From Agelaius tricolor (taxonomy: Eukaryota; Chordata; Aves; Passeriformes; Icteridae): a DNA stretch of 64,000 bases. The notes under the pieces were generated by a model. It did not search any database. It was not told where the DNA came from and was given only the letters and a program-made list of their open reading frames with translations. Shown here piece by piece: positions 33,088 through 44,300 of the stretch. Numbering within the stretch: position 1 is the first letter of the stretch; the number at the start of each line of letters is the position of its first letter. The stretch spans positions 344,001 to 408,000 of the forward strand of contig JALJCS010000007.1 in NCBI GenBank assembly GCA_023055355.1, read 5' to 3'. A program made the position numbers and the translations under genes.

Positions 33088-33206
33088 GCGGGGGAAGAAG
33101 AGGAAGAGGTGGGAGAAAGGGAGGAAGAGGAGGAGGCGGAAAAGGCGGCGGAGGTGTGGTGGGGCTGCCGGGCCGGGCCATGGGGCAGCGCCACGGGGGC
33201 TGAGCG
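33088..33206 (+). other. PGAP2: PGAP2 exon 1, noncoding (predicted)
   Basis: A candidate donor GAGCG/GTGAGCGGGG at 33206 in the CpG island points to an untranslated first exon. It contains a GA-rich tract (33089-33150). Only the donor is visible; the 5' limit is a guess. Confidence 0.4.
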
Positions 33207-34092
33207 GTGAGCGGGGGCACGGGGGTGTTGGGGAAGGGTCCCAGGGAGGGTCTCTGAGGGAATCTGGGGAGCCCCGAGGGGTCACTCGCGGCGGGAGCCT
33301 GGGGTCCTGGGGCGGGGGGCGCCTGCGGGGAGCCCGGGGAGGGGTCTCAGGGGGTCTCTGATGGGTGTGCGGTACCCGGGGCAGCTCTCGGGGTGCTGCA
33401 GCCCCTCTGCTGCAGGACAGGTTGCGGCCATTCAACACGCGATACAAAAGGTTTGCCTTTTACTTGCCCTCTTTGGCGAGACCCCCGCGGGGAGGGAGGG
33501 CAGGGGCTGCGGAGCTCCTGCTGTGGGGTCCCCGGGGTGTCCCACGGCACTGGGAGCTGTGCCCGAGCCCCCCGAGGGAGGAGCAGGGTTTGGGGGGCTC
33601 CATCCCCCGCCCCGGGCTGTGGGGAGCCCTCGGGGGGTCCCAGGGAGGGGAGCCTGGGCCGGCCGGGGACCCCCCCTCCACACCCGGCCCTTTGGAGCTT
33701 CCCTTTCTCTTTGCTTTTATGCTCAAGTAATTCCCTCTCTCCGTGCCCAGCAGCGCGGGTGCGGCTGAGCTCTGCGTTCGTTCTGTAGCCCCTCGGTGCT
33801 TGGGGTCGGTGCCTTCCCTGGGGCTCGGTCCCCGGTTGTGGGGAGCTTTTGGTGCGGGCACAGTGGCCGTGCTGCCCTGGGGCATTGTCCAGACGGCTCA
33901 GGGATTGTCCATAAATCCGATTTGTCCCGCAGCCGGGCGGTGGGGAGGTGGGATCCATCCCAGCCTGATCCCTGTTCTGGAGTTTGCCAGGCTCCAGACG
34001 TGCCTGTCCCCGCGTTCCCGACCTGACAGCCCGGTTTTGTTGTTATGTGGGGCTTGTGCTGCCCTGACCCTCCACCCTGGGGTGTGTGGAGT

Positions 34093-34330
34093 CATGGAAT
34101 GTCCTGAGCTGTAGGGACCCCCAGGGATCCCCCAGTGCCAGCCCTGCCCTGCCCAGAGCCCAGCAAGCCCAGCCTGGGCATCCCTGGCAGCGCTGGCCAA
34201 AGGCTCCTGGAGCTGTGGCAGCCTCGGGGCCGTGCCCATTCCCTGGGCAGCCTGGGCAGTGCCAGCACCCTCTGGGAAGAACCTTTCACAATATCCAACC
34301 TAACCCTGCCCTGGCCCAGCTCCAGGCAGC
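34093..34330 (-). mobile_element. CR1 LINE 3' fragment
   Basis: AGTCATGGAATGTCCTGAGC through ACAATATCCAACCTAACCCT, same subfamily as 4138-4310 and 24361-24610. Confidence 0.83.
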
Positions 34331-34364
34331 GCTGCCCGTGCAGGGCCGGGTGCGGTGAGGCGAG

Positions 34365-34530
34365 CACGGGCTGTGGAGCCGGTCGGGGGAGCCGGGGCTG
34401 TGAGAGCCGGGGCTGGGGGAGCCGGGGCTGGGGGAACCGGATTGTGGAGCCGGGGCCGGGGGAGCCGAGGCCGAGGGAGCCGGGCTGTGAGAACCGGGGC
34501 CTGGGAGAGCCAGGCTGTGCTGGAGGAGCC
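34365..34530. repeat. GGAGCCGGGGCTG-type tandem repeat
   Basis: Degenerate 10-18 bp units rich in GGAGCCGGG. Confidence 0.65.
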
Positions 34531-34670
34531 GCGGCTCCCGGCGGGACTGAGAGCGGTGGCCCGGCTGTGTCAGCACTGCCCTGAGCACAGGGAATGGTCT
34601 GGATGGATGCCACGGGACAGGGTTCACGTGCCCTTCCTGCCAGATCCCTCTGGAGGGCTGCAGGGAACGG

Positions 34671-34722
34671 CCCTGCCCTGCCCTGCCCTGCCCTGCTCTG
34701 CTCTGCCCTGCCCTGCTCCCTG
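34671..34722. repeat. (CCCTG)n microsatellite
   Basis: About ten pentamers of CCCTG or CTCTG. Confidence 0.85.
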
Positions 34723-34782
34723 TTCTCTGTGAGTCTCGAGGTGCCATCCCCACAATGGGATTTTCTCTGGCTGCACATCCTG

Positions 34783-34965
34783 CGGCTGTGGGGTCACTCG
34801 GGGTGTGAGGGGCTGAGCCGTGTGTCTGTGGGGTCACTCGGGGTGTGAGGGGCTGAGCCGTGTGTCTGTGGGGTCACTCGGGGTGTGAGGGGCTGAGCTG
34901 TGTGTCTGTGGGGTCACTCGGGGTGTGAGGGGCTGAGCCGTGTGTCTGTGGGGTCACTCGGGGTC
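34783..34965. repeat. 40-bp minisatellite, 4.5 copies
   Basis: Unit GGGTGTGAGGGGCTGAGCCG + TGTGTCTGTGGGGTCACTCG, almost perfect, so recent. Confidence 0.92.
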
Positions 34966-35141
34966 TGGGGTCCCTTCCCAGGGCTGTGTGGGGCTGGGCA
35001 GAATCCCAGAGTTTCAGAAAGCCCCCAGGGTCATCGAGCCCAGCCTGTGACCTGGGCTGTGATGCCCACCTTGTCACCTTGCCCAGAGCAGGACAGAGCG
35101 CCCCAGTCAGACATTTGTTTGTTTGTTTCCAGGTTTCCAAG

Positions 35142-35306
35142 ATGCTGCAGGTCCCGCTGCCACTGGATCGGGACGGGATCCTGTTCCGGCTGCGTTTCAC
35201 CACGCTGGCCCTCGGGACTGTGTTCTGCCCTCTCTTTGGGTTCCTCTTCTGTGTCATCTGGTCTCTGCTCTTCAACTTCCGTGAGACGACTGCAACCCAC
35301 TGTGGG
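35142..35306 (+). CDS. PGAP2: PGAP2 coding exon 1
   Basis: ATG at 35142, 9 nt after acceptor [31 protein letters not shown] and [11 protein letters not shown] match vertebrate PGAP2. 165 nt, phase 0; donor GTGAGAGACT. Confidence 0.95.
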
Positions 35307-38300
35307 GTGAGAGACTCCCTGGGGGAAACCCATATTGCTGGGGGATGAGAGAGCTCCTGTGTCCTCCTGGCCTCCTCTCCCTTCTCCTGGGCTCTTCTCT
35401 CCTCTCCTGGCCTCCTCTCCCTTCTCCTGGGCTCCCTTCTCCTGCTGGGGTCCTATCCACTTTCTGGATTCCTCTCTCCTCCTCTGTCTCCTTCTGGGCT
35501 CCTCCCTTGGGCTCTCCCACCAAAGTGTTCCAAAATCCAGAACAAGCTGCATTGTTTCGTTATCCTTGTGGTGCCTCAGGACCAGCAGCAGCAGGTTTGG
35601 CTTTGTGCTGGGACTGAAGGCAGCACAGACTGGTCAGGCTGGTGTCTGGACTGGGCACGCTGGGGGTTATTGCAGCGAGGAATAAAGGTGGGGAAGCTGA
35701 AGGGAAATACATTGTCCTGGGGAGGGGTTGGTGCAGAGCTGCTGCCCCCTGGTCTGCTGGAGTTCAGAGGAGCCACAGGTGTCTGGGGAGGGAGGGCCTG
35801 GAGCTCCATGTGGGATGGGATTGGGCTCAGGGCTTTTAGGCTGCTGGATGAGCAGCTGGACACGAGCTGGGGATGGAGGGCAGCAGACATCTCACTCCAG
35901 CAGGAGAACTTTAGCAGGGCCTGGAGGGACAGGAGCCAGGGAATGGCTGCCAGTGCCAGAGGGCAGGGCTGGATGGGATCTTGGCAATGAGGAATTGTTC
36001 CCTGGCAGGGTGGGCAGGCCTGGCACAGGGTGCCCAGAGCAGCTGGGGCTGCCCCTGCATCCCTGGCAGTGCCCAAGGCCAGGCTGGGCACTGGGGCTGG
36101 GAGCACCTGGGACAGTGGGAAGTGTCCCTGGGCCTTAAGGTCCTTCCAACCAAAGCCATTCTAGGATTCTCTGGACAATCAGGAGTGTAAAGGCAAGAAA
36201 CCTGAGCAGGTAACTGTGCAGGGCCCCCCAGGACTGCCCCAGCAGGGCTGTAGGATCCATGACCCCATGGGATGGACCAGGGCACTGCCGTGATGCCTTC
36301 CCTGCCTTTGGGACTAGGAGTTAACTCATTCAGCATTACAGAAAGGACAGTTTCAGTGTGTGGAAGGGCTGGCTGCGTGTGCCTGTCCCCACAAGCCCGT
36401 GTCCCCGCAGGTGCCCAACTACCTGCCGTCCATCAGCGCGGCCATCGGGGGCGAGACCCCGCAGCGCTACGTGTGGCGCCTGTGCATCGGCCTGCACTCG
36501 GCCCCGCGCCTCCTCGTGGCCGTGGCCTACTGGAACCACTACCAGAGCTGCCACTGCCCCCACCCCCGCTACCTGCGCCTGTGCCACGTCACCCTGCTGC
36601 TCAACCTGATCGAGAACTTCGCCCTCCTCATCCTCACCTACGTGTCCTCCACCGAAAACTATGGTAGGTGTCTCACAGGGCCCTGTCCTGCGGCACCCTG
36701 CCTTGGGCCACTGCTTTGCAATGAGGCAGCTGGAATGAGAAAACAGTTAAAAGCCCCCAGAGAGTCCATTGAAGTTAGTAGTTACAGAGGAATGAAGTGT
36801 GCATAGCATGCAAATGGCCCTGCTCTTCCCACAGTTCTTGGTTGCTGGTGCTTGGTTGAAGCCCTGGGTTCAGGCTGGGGATGGAGCCTGGACCAGGCCT
36901 TGGCACCTGGTTCCACCCATGTGCCCAGGCCTGATCCAGGGCTGAGAGCAGGTGAGCAGGGTAGACCAGAGCTCATCCTGCTTCCCCTCCATCCCCACAG
37001 CAGGGCTGGGCTCTGAGCTGGCTCTGCTCCAGCTGCCCTTTCACATGCCCTCCCCAGGAGTTTCTGGGGAAAATTTCATAGAATCACAGAATGCCAGACT
37101 GGTTTGCATTGGGAAGGGACCTCACAGCCCACCCAGTGCCATGGCAGGGACACCTCCCACTGCCCCCAGGGCCCAGCCTGGCCTTGGGCACTGCCAGGGA
37201 TGCAGGGGCAGCCCCAGCTGCTCTGGGCACCCTGTGCCAGGGCCTGCCCACCCTGCCAGGGAACAATTCCTCATGGCCAAGATCCCAGCCAGCCCTGCCC
37301 TCTGGCACTGGCAGCCATTCCCTGGGTGCTGTCCCTGCAGGCCTTGTCCCCAGTCCCTCTGCAGCTCTCCTGGAGCCCCTTCAGGCCCTGCCAGGGGCTC
37401 TGAGCTTCCCTGGAGCTTCTCCTGTTCAGGTGAGCCCCCCCAGCTCTCCCAGCCTGGCTGCAGAGGGGCTCCAGCCCTCTAATAGCTCCTGGAAACAGAA
37501 TCAGAGTTGTTCAGGTTAAATCCATGTATCCAGAACCTGGCCACATCAGACTGGGAGATTCTCTTCCCCCACATGATCTCATCTCAAAGGAGCATAAGTG
37601 CCAGTGCTGGTCTGCAGCTGCTGTTTCATCCCAAGATCTGGAGGAGGCACCAGGGGTTAAGTGGAGAGCACTGAAATCAGGACCCAGCAAGGTGGTGCTG
37701 TTGCAGTGGGAACACACCCTATGCTGGGCTGTATCAGCAGGACAGTAATGTGTTGGCTTTCCCTGCACAGTGGGATGGTGATGATTGGTACTGTGTCCAG
37801 CTGTGGGCTGGAGAGGGACTTTGAACAAAGAATGGCGTGCCAGGACAAGGGGAATGGCTGCCAGTGCCAGAGGGCAGGGCTGGATGGGATCTTGGCCATG
37901 AGGAATTGTTCCCTGGCAGGGTGGGCAGGCCCTGGCACAGGGTGCCCAGAGCAGCTGGGGCTGCCCCTGCATCCCTGGCAGTGCCCAAGGCCAGGCTGGG
38001 CACTGGGGGCAGTGGGAGGTGTCCCTGCCATGGCACTGGGTGGGATGATAATGTTTTTAAGGTCCCTCCCAACCCAAACTGTTGTGGGATTCAGGGCTGT
38101 GGTGCTTTGAGCAGAGTCCCAGGATGTCACCCAGCCTTTGGGGTGAGGATGGTCCGTGGTGGAGCCCAGTGACTGGGATGGCAGGGCAGGAACCTCCTGC
38201 TGATGGAGGTCTGTGGTCTGGGACCTGTCCCTGCCCAGCTCATCCTCCTTGTCTCCTGGCAGCATTCCCTGTCCCATGGAGAGGTGTCCTGTGCCCCTCT

Positions 38301-41300
38301 CATGGCAGGGTCTGCAGCCTGACCTGCCCCAGGGGCTTCTCCAGCTCGTCCAGGCCAGGGTCCTGCCCTTAGAAATCCAGGTGCTGCTTTGAGGTTTGGC
38401 CAGCTGGGCCAGCCTGGCCTGGCAGGCGCAGAGCCCTGGCTGACCCACTTCCTGAGATCCTCACCCCAGACTAATCCCCAGCTCTGGGGAAAGTTTCAGC
38501 CCTGAGCTGCCATGCTCAGGTTAATCATCCCTGCAGGACACCCCGCTCTGACCTCTCCCACCTGCTGGCACCTCACTCCTCACGTGCTTCCCTGCCCCAG
38601 GCATGCAGAGGGCAGACAGGGATGGTCATTCCTGGTGTTCAGGTGGTTGGGAATTCAGCCTGAGGTTCAGCTTCTGGAGAAGGGGCTGGGAAGTTCTCTT
38701 CAGAGCAACACTTGTGAAAATCTCTCACCTGAAGGTGCAGGGGTTCTGTGGGGTTTAGGGCCATGGGAGCAGCTCTGCCTTAGCCTTGCTCCAGCTGCTT
38801 TCCCAGCCCGATCCTGTACCTGGGCTAGTGCAGGTGTGCACAAGGCAACCTCAGTGCTGCAGATGAGGCTGCTGCTAATGGGCAGGTGGGTAATTCAGGG
38901 GGCCAGAAGATGGACTTTTCTGGATTTTTGACTGGCTCACTCTGCACACCCCCTCCCTGTGCCTCAGTTTCCCTGTCCCTAGAACAACAGTGGCAATGCT
39001 GAGCTGCTCCCAATGGTTCCTTAGTTTACAGCTGTGTGCAGCCGTGGTCCCAGAGCACAGAAGCACCCTCCTGGCACTTTGGGATAAGTCTTCCAGGCAC
39101 TTTCATCCCCTTCCAGGGGCCCCTGAGGCAGCATGAGCAGGTTATGGAGCCGTGATGTGCCTGTCTCCTGCCAAGACCCCACTGGAGTCCCAGCATCACT
39201 GGGGTCCTGGGGCTCCCAGCAGAGCACAAAGCCCTTCCAAATCCTGCCCCACGTTCCCCTTGTGCTCCTGGCTTGGTTGAACAGGAAACCTGTTGTTTGT
39301 CAATCCAGCAATCCACGAAAATGCCTTCATCGTGTTCATCACGTCGGCCCTGGGCCACATGCTGCTCACCTGCATCCTCTGGAGAATGACTAAGAAACAC
39401 ACAGTAAGTCCCGAGGTACAGACACTTTCCTTTCTTCTCTCTGTGCTGGGAGCTGGGAGGGGGCTTTGGCTGGCACTGATGGGCTTTGGCTGTCCTTGCT
39501 TGTGAAATAACCCTCAGCAGGTGCTAGAGGAGCCAACAGCAGCAGGTGAAATGGAAGAACTCAACAAAATCCATTTACCAAAGCAAAATGGGAAGGAAGC
39601 TTTTAATTTCCTATTTTCTGGTTTTATCATAGAACCACAGAATGGTTTGGTTGGGAGGGGACCTAAAAGCCCACCCAGTGCCACCCCTGCCATGGCAGGG
39701 ACACCTCCCACTGTCCCCAGTGCCCAGCCTGGCCTTGGGCACTGCCAGGGATGCAGGGGCAGCCCCAGCTGCTCTGGGCACCCTGTGCCAGGGCCTGCCC
39801 ACCCTGCCAGTATCTGATTAAGTTTTCATCGAGAGATCATACTGGAAACCACTTGGTATCCCTGTGGATTGGGATTGCTCATCCCTTCTCCATGCCTGTT
39901 TCTAAGCTGAAGTTAGCTTCCCTGTGCTGGGAATTGCTGGTCCTGCAAGCTGGGAGCATCAGGCAGCAGCAGGAGTTGTTCTCCCTTTGCTCCAGAATGA
40001 CTGTGAGCAGGCTGGCTCTGGCTCCTTTTCTGGGGAAGGGTCAGGGGGTGCAGGGGCTGGCTGTGGGGGCAGTGAGTCTGGTGGAGGATCCAGCCAGGCG
40101 CTCCTGGTCCCATTGCCTGGATGCAGCTTCTGTGCTGTGCTGGTTTGTGGTGTCAGTCCTGGACCACAGGCAGGACATCCAGGTTTGTCCTGGACTATGG
40201 GCACGGGCAGCCACGGGCAGGGCAGGGCAGGGCATCCAGGTTTCACACTGTAGGGTTGTGTTTCTGTGCTCACGTGGCTCCAGCAGGCTTGCCTTCACCT
40301 GTGGATCTGGACTGCCTGGATCTCTCTCCTTTCCCCTCGGGCTGCTTCTCCCCAGCTGATCCCAGTCCAGCCCTCGTGGTCCCAGTGTTAAATAGGGAGG
40401 GGTCCTGGGGCTGTGGTGCCCCAGGAAGGTGACAGTGTGCAGAGCAGAGCCCATGGCAGGTGTGTGCCTGTGGCCCGGGGCTGCAGGGCAGGTGCTGTGC
40501 CTGGGGTCCATGTCCCAGCAGGATGAGTGCTGGGGGCTGAGCTCTGCAGCCCTGTCAGGATGAGTGCTGGGGGGCTGAGCTCTGCAGCCCTGTCAGGATG
40601 AGTGCTGGGGGCTGAGCTCTGCAGCCCTGTCAGGATGAGTGCTGGGCTGAGCTCTGCAGTCCCAGCAGGATGAGTGCTAGGGGCTGAGCTCTGCAGCCCT
40701 GTCAGGATGAGTGCTGGGGGCTGAGCTCTGCAGCCCTGTCAGGATGAGTGCTGGGGCTGAGCTCTGCAGCCCTGTCAGGATGAGTGCTGGGGGCTGAGCT
40801 CTGCAGTCCCAGCAGGATGAGTGCTGGGGGCCCAGCTCTGCAGCCCTGTCAGGATGAGTGCTGGGGGGCTGAGCTCTGCAGTCCCAGCAGGATGAGTGCT
40901 GTGGGGCCCAGCTCTGCAGCCCTGTCAGGATGAGTGCTGGGGGGCTGAGCTCTGCAGTCCCAGCAGGATGAGTGCTGGGGGCTGAGCTCTGCAGTCCCAG
41001 CAGGATGAGTGCTAGGGGCTGAGCTCTGCAGCCCTGTCAGGATGAGTGCTGGGGGCTGAGCTCTGCAGCCCTGTCAGGATGAGTGCTGTGGGGCCCAGCT
41101 CTGCAGCCCTGTCAGGATGAGTGCTGGGGGCTGAGCTCTGCAGCCCTGTCAGGATGAGTGCTGGGGGGCTGAGCTCTGCAGCCCTGTCAGGATGAGTGCT
41201 GGGGCTGAGCTCTGCAGTCCCAGCAGGATGAGTGCTGGGGGCTGAGCTCTGCAGCCCTGTCAGGATGAGTGCTGGGGCTGAGCTCTGCAGTCCCAGCAGG

Positions 41301-44300
41301 ATGAGTGCTGGGGGCCCAGCTCTGCAGCCCTGTCAGGATGAGTGCTGGGGGCTGAGCTCTGCAGCCCTGTCAGGATGAGTGCTGGGCTGAGCTCTGCAGC
41401 CCTGTCAGGATGAGTGCTGGGGGCTGAGCTCTGCAGTCCCAGCAGGATGAGTGCTGGGGGCTGAGCTCTGCAGCCCTGTCAGGATGAGTGCTGTGGGGCC
41501 CAGCTCCACATTCCTGGAGCAGCTCCTGCTCTGTCACCACTGCTTTTCCTCCCCTTCCGCCAATTCACGGAGCCTGTCCCTGCTGCCTGACTCCAGAGAC
41601 CTGGGAAAGAAGCTTGCAGCAGCTGTTTGGCTGTAAGGCTCCTAAGGGAAGGGGCTTGAGGAGATGCTGAGAGTCTCCTCGCTCTCGGGGAAGTGATCTG
41701 TTCTCCCTGCTGATATGGGAATAGCGAGAGCTCGCAGTCATTCCCTGGCAGCTTTCCCACGGCTTCCTTTATTTCTGTCATATTGTTTTGGCTTGTCTTT
41801 TTTCTGGGTGAGACCTCCAAGGCCCTGGATCTCCTCCCCTGCCACGTCACCCACTGGTGCTGTTTTATCTCCCCTGCAAATGGGCAGGGAGGGGTGAGGC
41901 ATCCCAGATCCGGGGCTCAGCTTTAGGCCCCTCAGGACAAGAGAGCCTTTGGAGGGCTGGAGCATGTCCAGGGAGGGGAATGGAGCTGGGGAAGGGGCTG
42001 AAGGAGCTCAGCCTGGAGAAAAGGAGACTCGGGGGATCTTCTGGCTCTGCAGAACTCCTGACAGGAGGGGACAGCTGGGGATTTGGGCTCTGCTCGCAGG
42101 GAACAGGGACAGGGCAGGAGGAATTAGCCTCAAACTGTACCAGAGGAGGTTCACATTGGGTATTGGAAAAATCACTTCCTATACAGGGCGGTCCAGCCCT
42201 GACACAGCTGCCCAGGCAGGGGTGGAGTCCCATCCCTGGAGGTATTTCACAGCTGTGTGGGTGTGGCACTTGGGGACATGGATCAATGGTGGCCTCGGCA
42301 CTGCCCGGGTGCAGTTGCACTCAGTGGTCTCAGAGGGATTTTCCAGCCTCCTTGTTTTCTGTGACTCTGCCCGTGGACTGAAGGAATCTGCACATCCTTT
42401 GGGGGAAGGTCAGGGAACATGGTGACACCTTGGCTGAGCATGCCACCACCTGGCACCGTGCCACCACTCACTTCCTCCTCCCATCCCGGAACAACCCTAC
42501 TGGTGGAGGGAGCTGCCCTCGGCGTGCGTGCTCCCCCCAAAGCTGGGGGTTTCCCCGAGGAGACAGGAGCCCTCCAGGGCCAGCCCTGACCCGCGGCCAG
42601 CGGGGGTGCGGTGTCCCTGTGCCAGCTCCGGTGTCCCCGTGCCAGCTCCGGTGTCCCCGCCCGCTTCGTGCGCGGCCGCGGGGTGGAGCTGTCGCCCAGG
42701 GCACGGGTAAGGGAGGAGGAGGAGGAGGGAGGCGGGCTGACACGGCTCCCGGCCCGGCTGTGGCGGGGTGAAGGTGGCACGCTGCTTGTCACGCCACCAG
42801 CGTGCCCTTTGGCTAGGGGACTCTGGTCACTGCAGCTGCCGCGTCCCCGTGTCCGGTGATGGTGTTGGGCTCGTGCCACCAACCCTTCCCGCGGATCCTG
42901 CAGGCCGAGCCGGGTCTGCCGGGGTTTGTCCCACTCTCTGCCTGGGTTCCTCAGGCTCCGAGCCCTCTGCTCACGGCTGGTGGCCCTGGCAGGCTTGGCA
43001 CAGCTCCTGTGACACTCGCAGCTTGCTTGGCTCGGCGGGACGGGACACGAGAGGTGCCACTGCATCCGAGGCTTGGCGGTGCCAGTGAGCTGCCCAGCCA
43101 CGCTCGTGGGGCTGTTTGAGGCCAGGGCACAGCTGATCCCTCCGTGTGTGTCACCTTGGGGACAGACTGGCTCGGCTGGTGTCCCTTGTGGGGCCTTTGT
43201 TCACATTTGCTGCCCCCAGCCCTGGAGCTGGCTATGGCAGGAGGGGACAGGCGAGGAATGGCTCCGGTCCTGCGGTGTTCTGTCCTTCCCTCCTCCCCTG
43301 CAGAGGGTCCCAACAGGGTTCAGGTTCTCCAGGGCCAAACCTGGGACCATCTCCAGGACAAGCTCCGTGTGGGGAGCTGGAAGGAGAAGGGAACAGGGGG
43401 GCTGTGCCTTCCTCACCCCACAGCTGGAAGGAGAAGGGAACAGGGGGGCTGTGCCTTCCCCACCCCACAGCTGGAAGGAGAAGGGAACAGGGGGGCTGTG
43501 CCTTCCCCGCCCCACAGCTGGAAGGAGAGGGGAACAGGGGGGCTGTGCCTTCCCCACCCCACAGCTGGCACTGCTTTTAGTGCTGCTGGGGGGGGTTGAG
43601 CTCCCCAGGTCTGGCTTCATAGGAGGGACAGGAATTGGTCTTGCAAAAGCTTCTTGTGTCCGGCTGGGCTCCTGTTGCAACTGGTGTTCTGTGAGGGCAG
43701 GAAGGTGCAGAGGAACTGGTTTGTAATGGGGAAGTACAGGCAGTTTCCAGTTTCGAGGTGGCAAATGGTGAGAGAAAGGAAAATAAAGCTCTGTGGGAAG
43801 GGAGAAAAGACAAAGCAGGAGAGAGAAAAGGAGAGGAGGGGGCAAAGCAGAGGAGAGAGATTCTGTGAAAAGGGAAATGGAGCCTGGCAGCCTTCAGCTG
43901 TGGCTGATCACTGCACCCTGTGCTTGGTGCTTGGCCATGGCATGGCAGTGCCCACCTGGGCTGGCAGCTCTGCTGTTCCTGGCTGGCTGCTCGCCCTTAA
44001 AACCCTCCTTCCCCCCAGCCCTGAGCTGCAGAGCTGGGCACTGGGGCAGAGCAGTTTCACTTCTTGTTTGCAAACAACTTTCCCCCCCAGCTCAGGGCTG
44101 GTGGCCCCAGCAGACACCAGTGTGTGCATGTGGTGGCCATCAGGCTGCCTGGCTCAGGCTCATCAGAGGAACCCCAGGGCTGGAGCCCCTCTGGAGCCAG
44201 GCTGGGAGAGCTGGGAGGGCTCACCTGGACAGGAGAAGCTCCAGGGAGAGCTCAGAGCCCCTGGCAGGGCCTGCAGGGGCTCCAGGAGAGCTGCAGAGGG

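Larger units (their letters stand above)
32500..33210. promoter_or_regulatory. Bidirectional CpG-island promoter of NUP98 and PGAP2
   Basis: Very high CpG density, no TATA box. Five CCAAT boxes: ATTGG at 32823, 32863, 32896 and 33082, and CCAAT at 33020. A CRE-like TGCGTCAC lies at 32750 and an alternating GCGCGCGC run at 32762. Divergent genes sharing such an island fit housekeeping control by NF-Y; factor binding is inferred. Confidence 0.8.
33207..35132 (+). other. PGAP2 5' intron(s)
   Basis: 1.9 kb, GC-rich. It holds a CR1 copy (34093-34330), GAGCCGGGGCTG repeats (34365-34530), a CCCTG array (34671-34722), a 40-bp minisatellite (34783-34965) and a possible CR1 end (35000-35100). Extra untranslated exons are possible but not recognisable. 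Confidence 0.55.
36664..39308 (+). other. PGAP2 intron
   Basis: 2.6 kb with two CR1 copies in opposite orientation (37078-37492 and 37848-38095). No other coding segment recognised. Confidence 0.6.
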
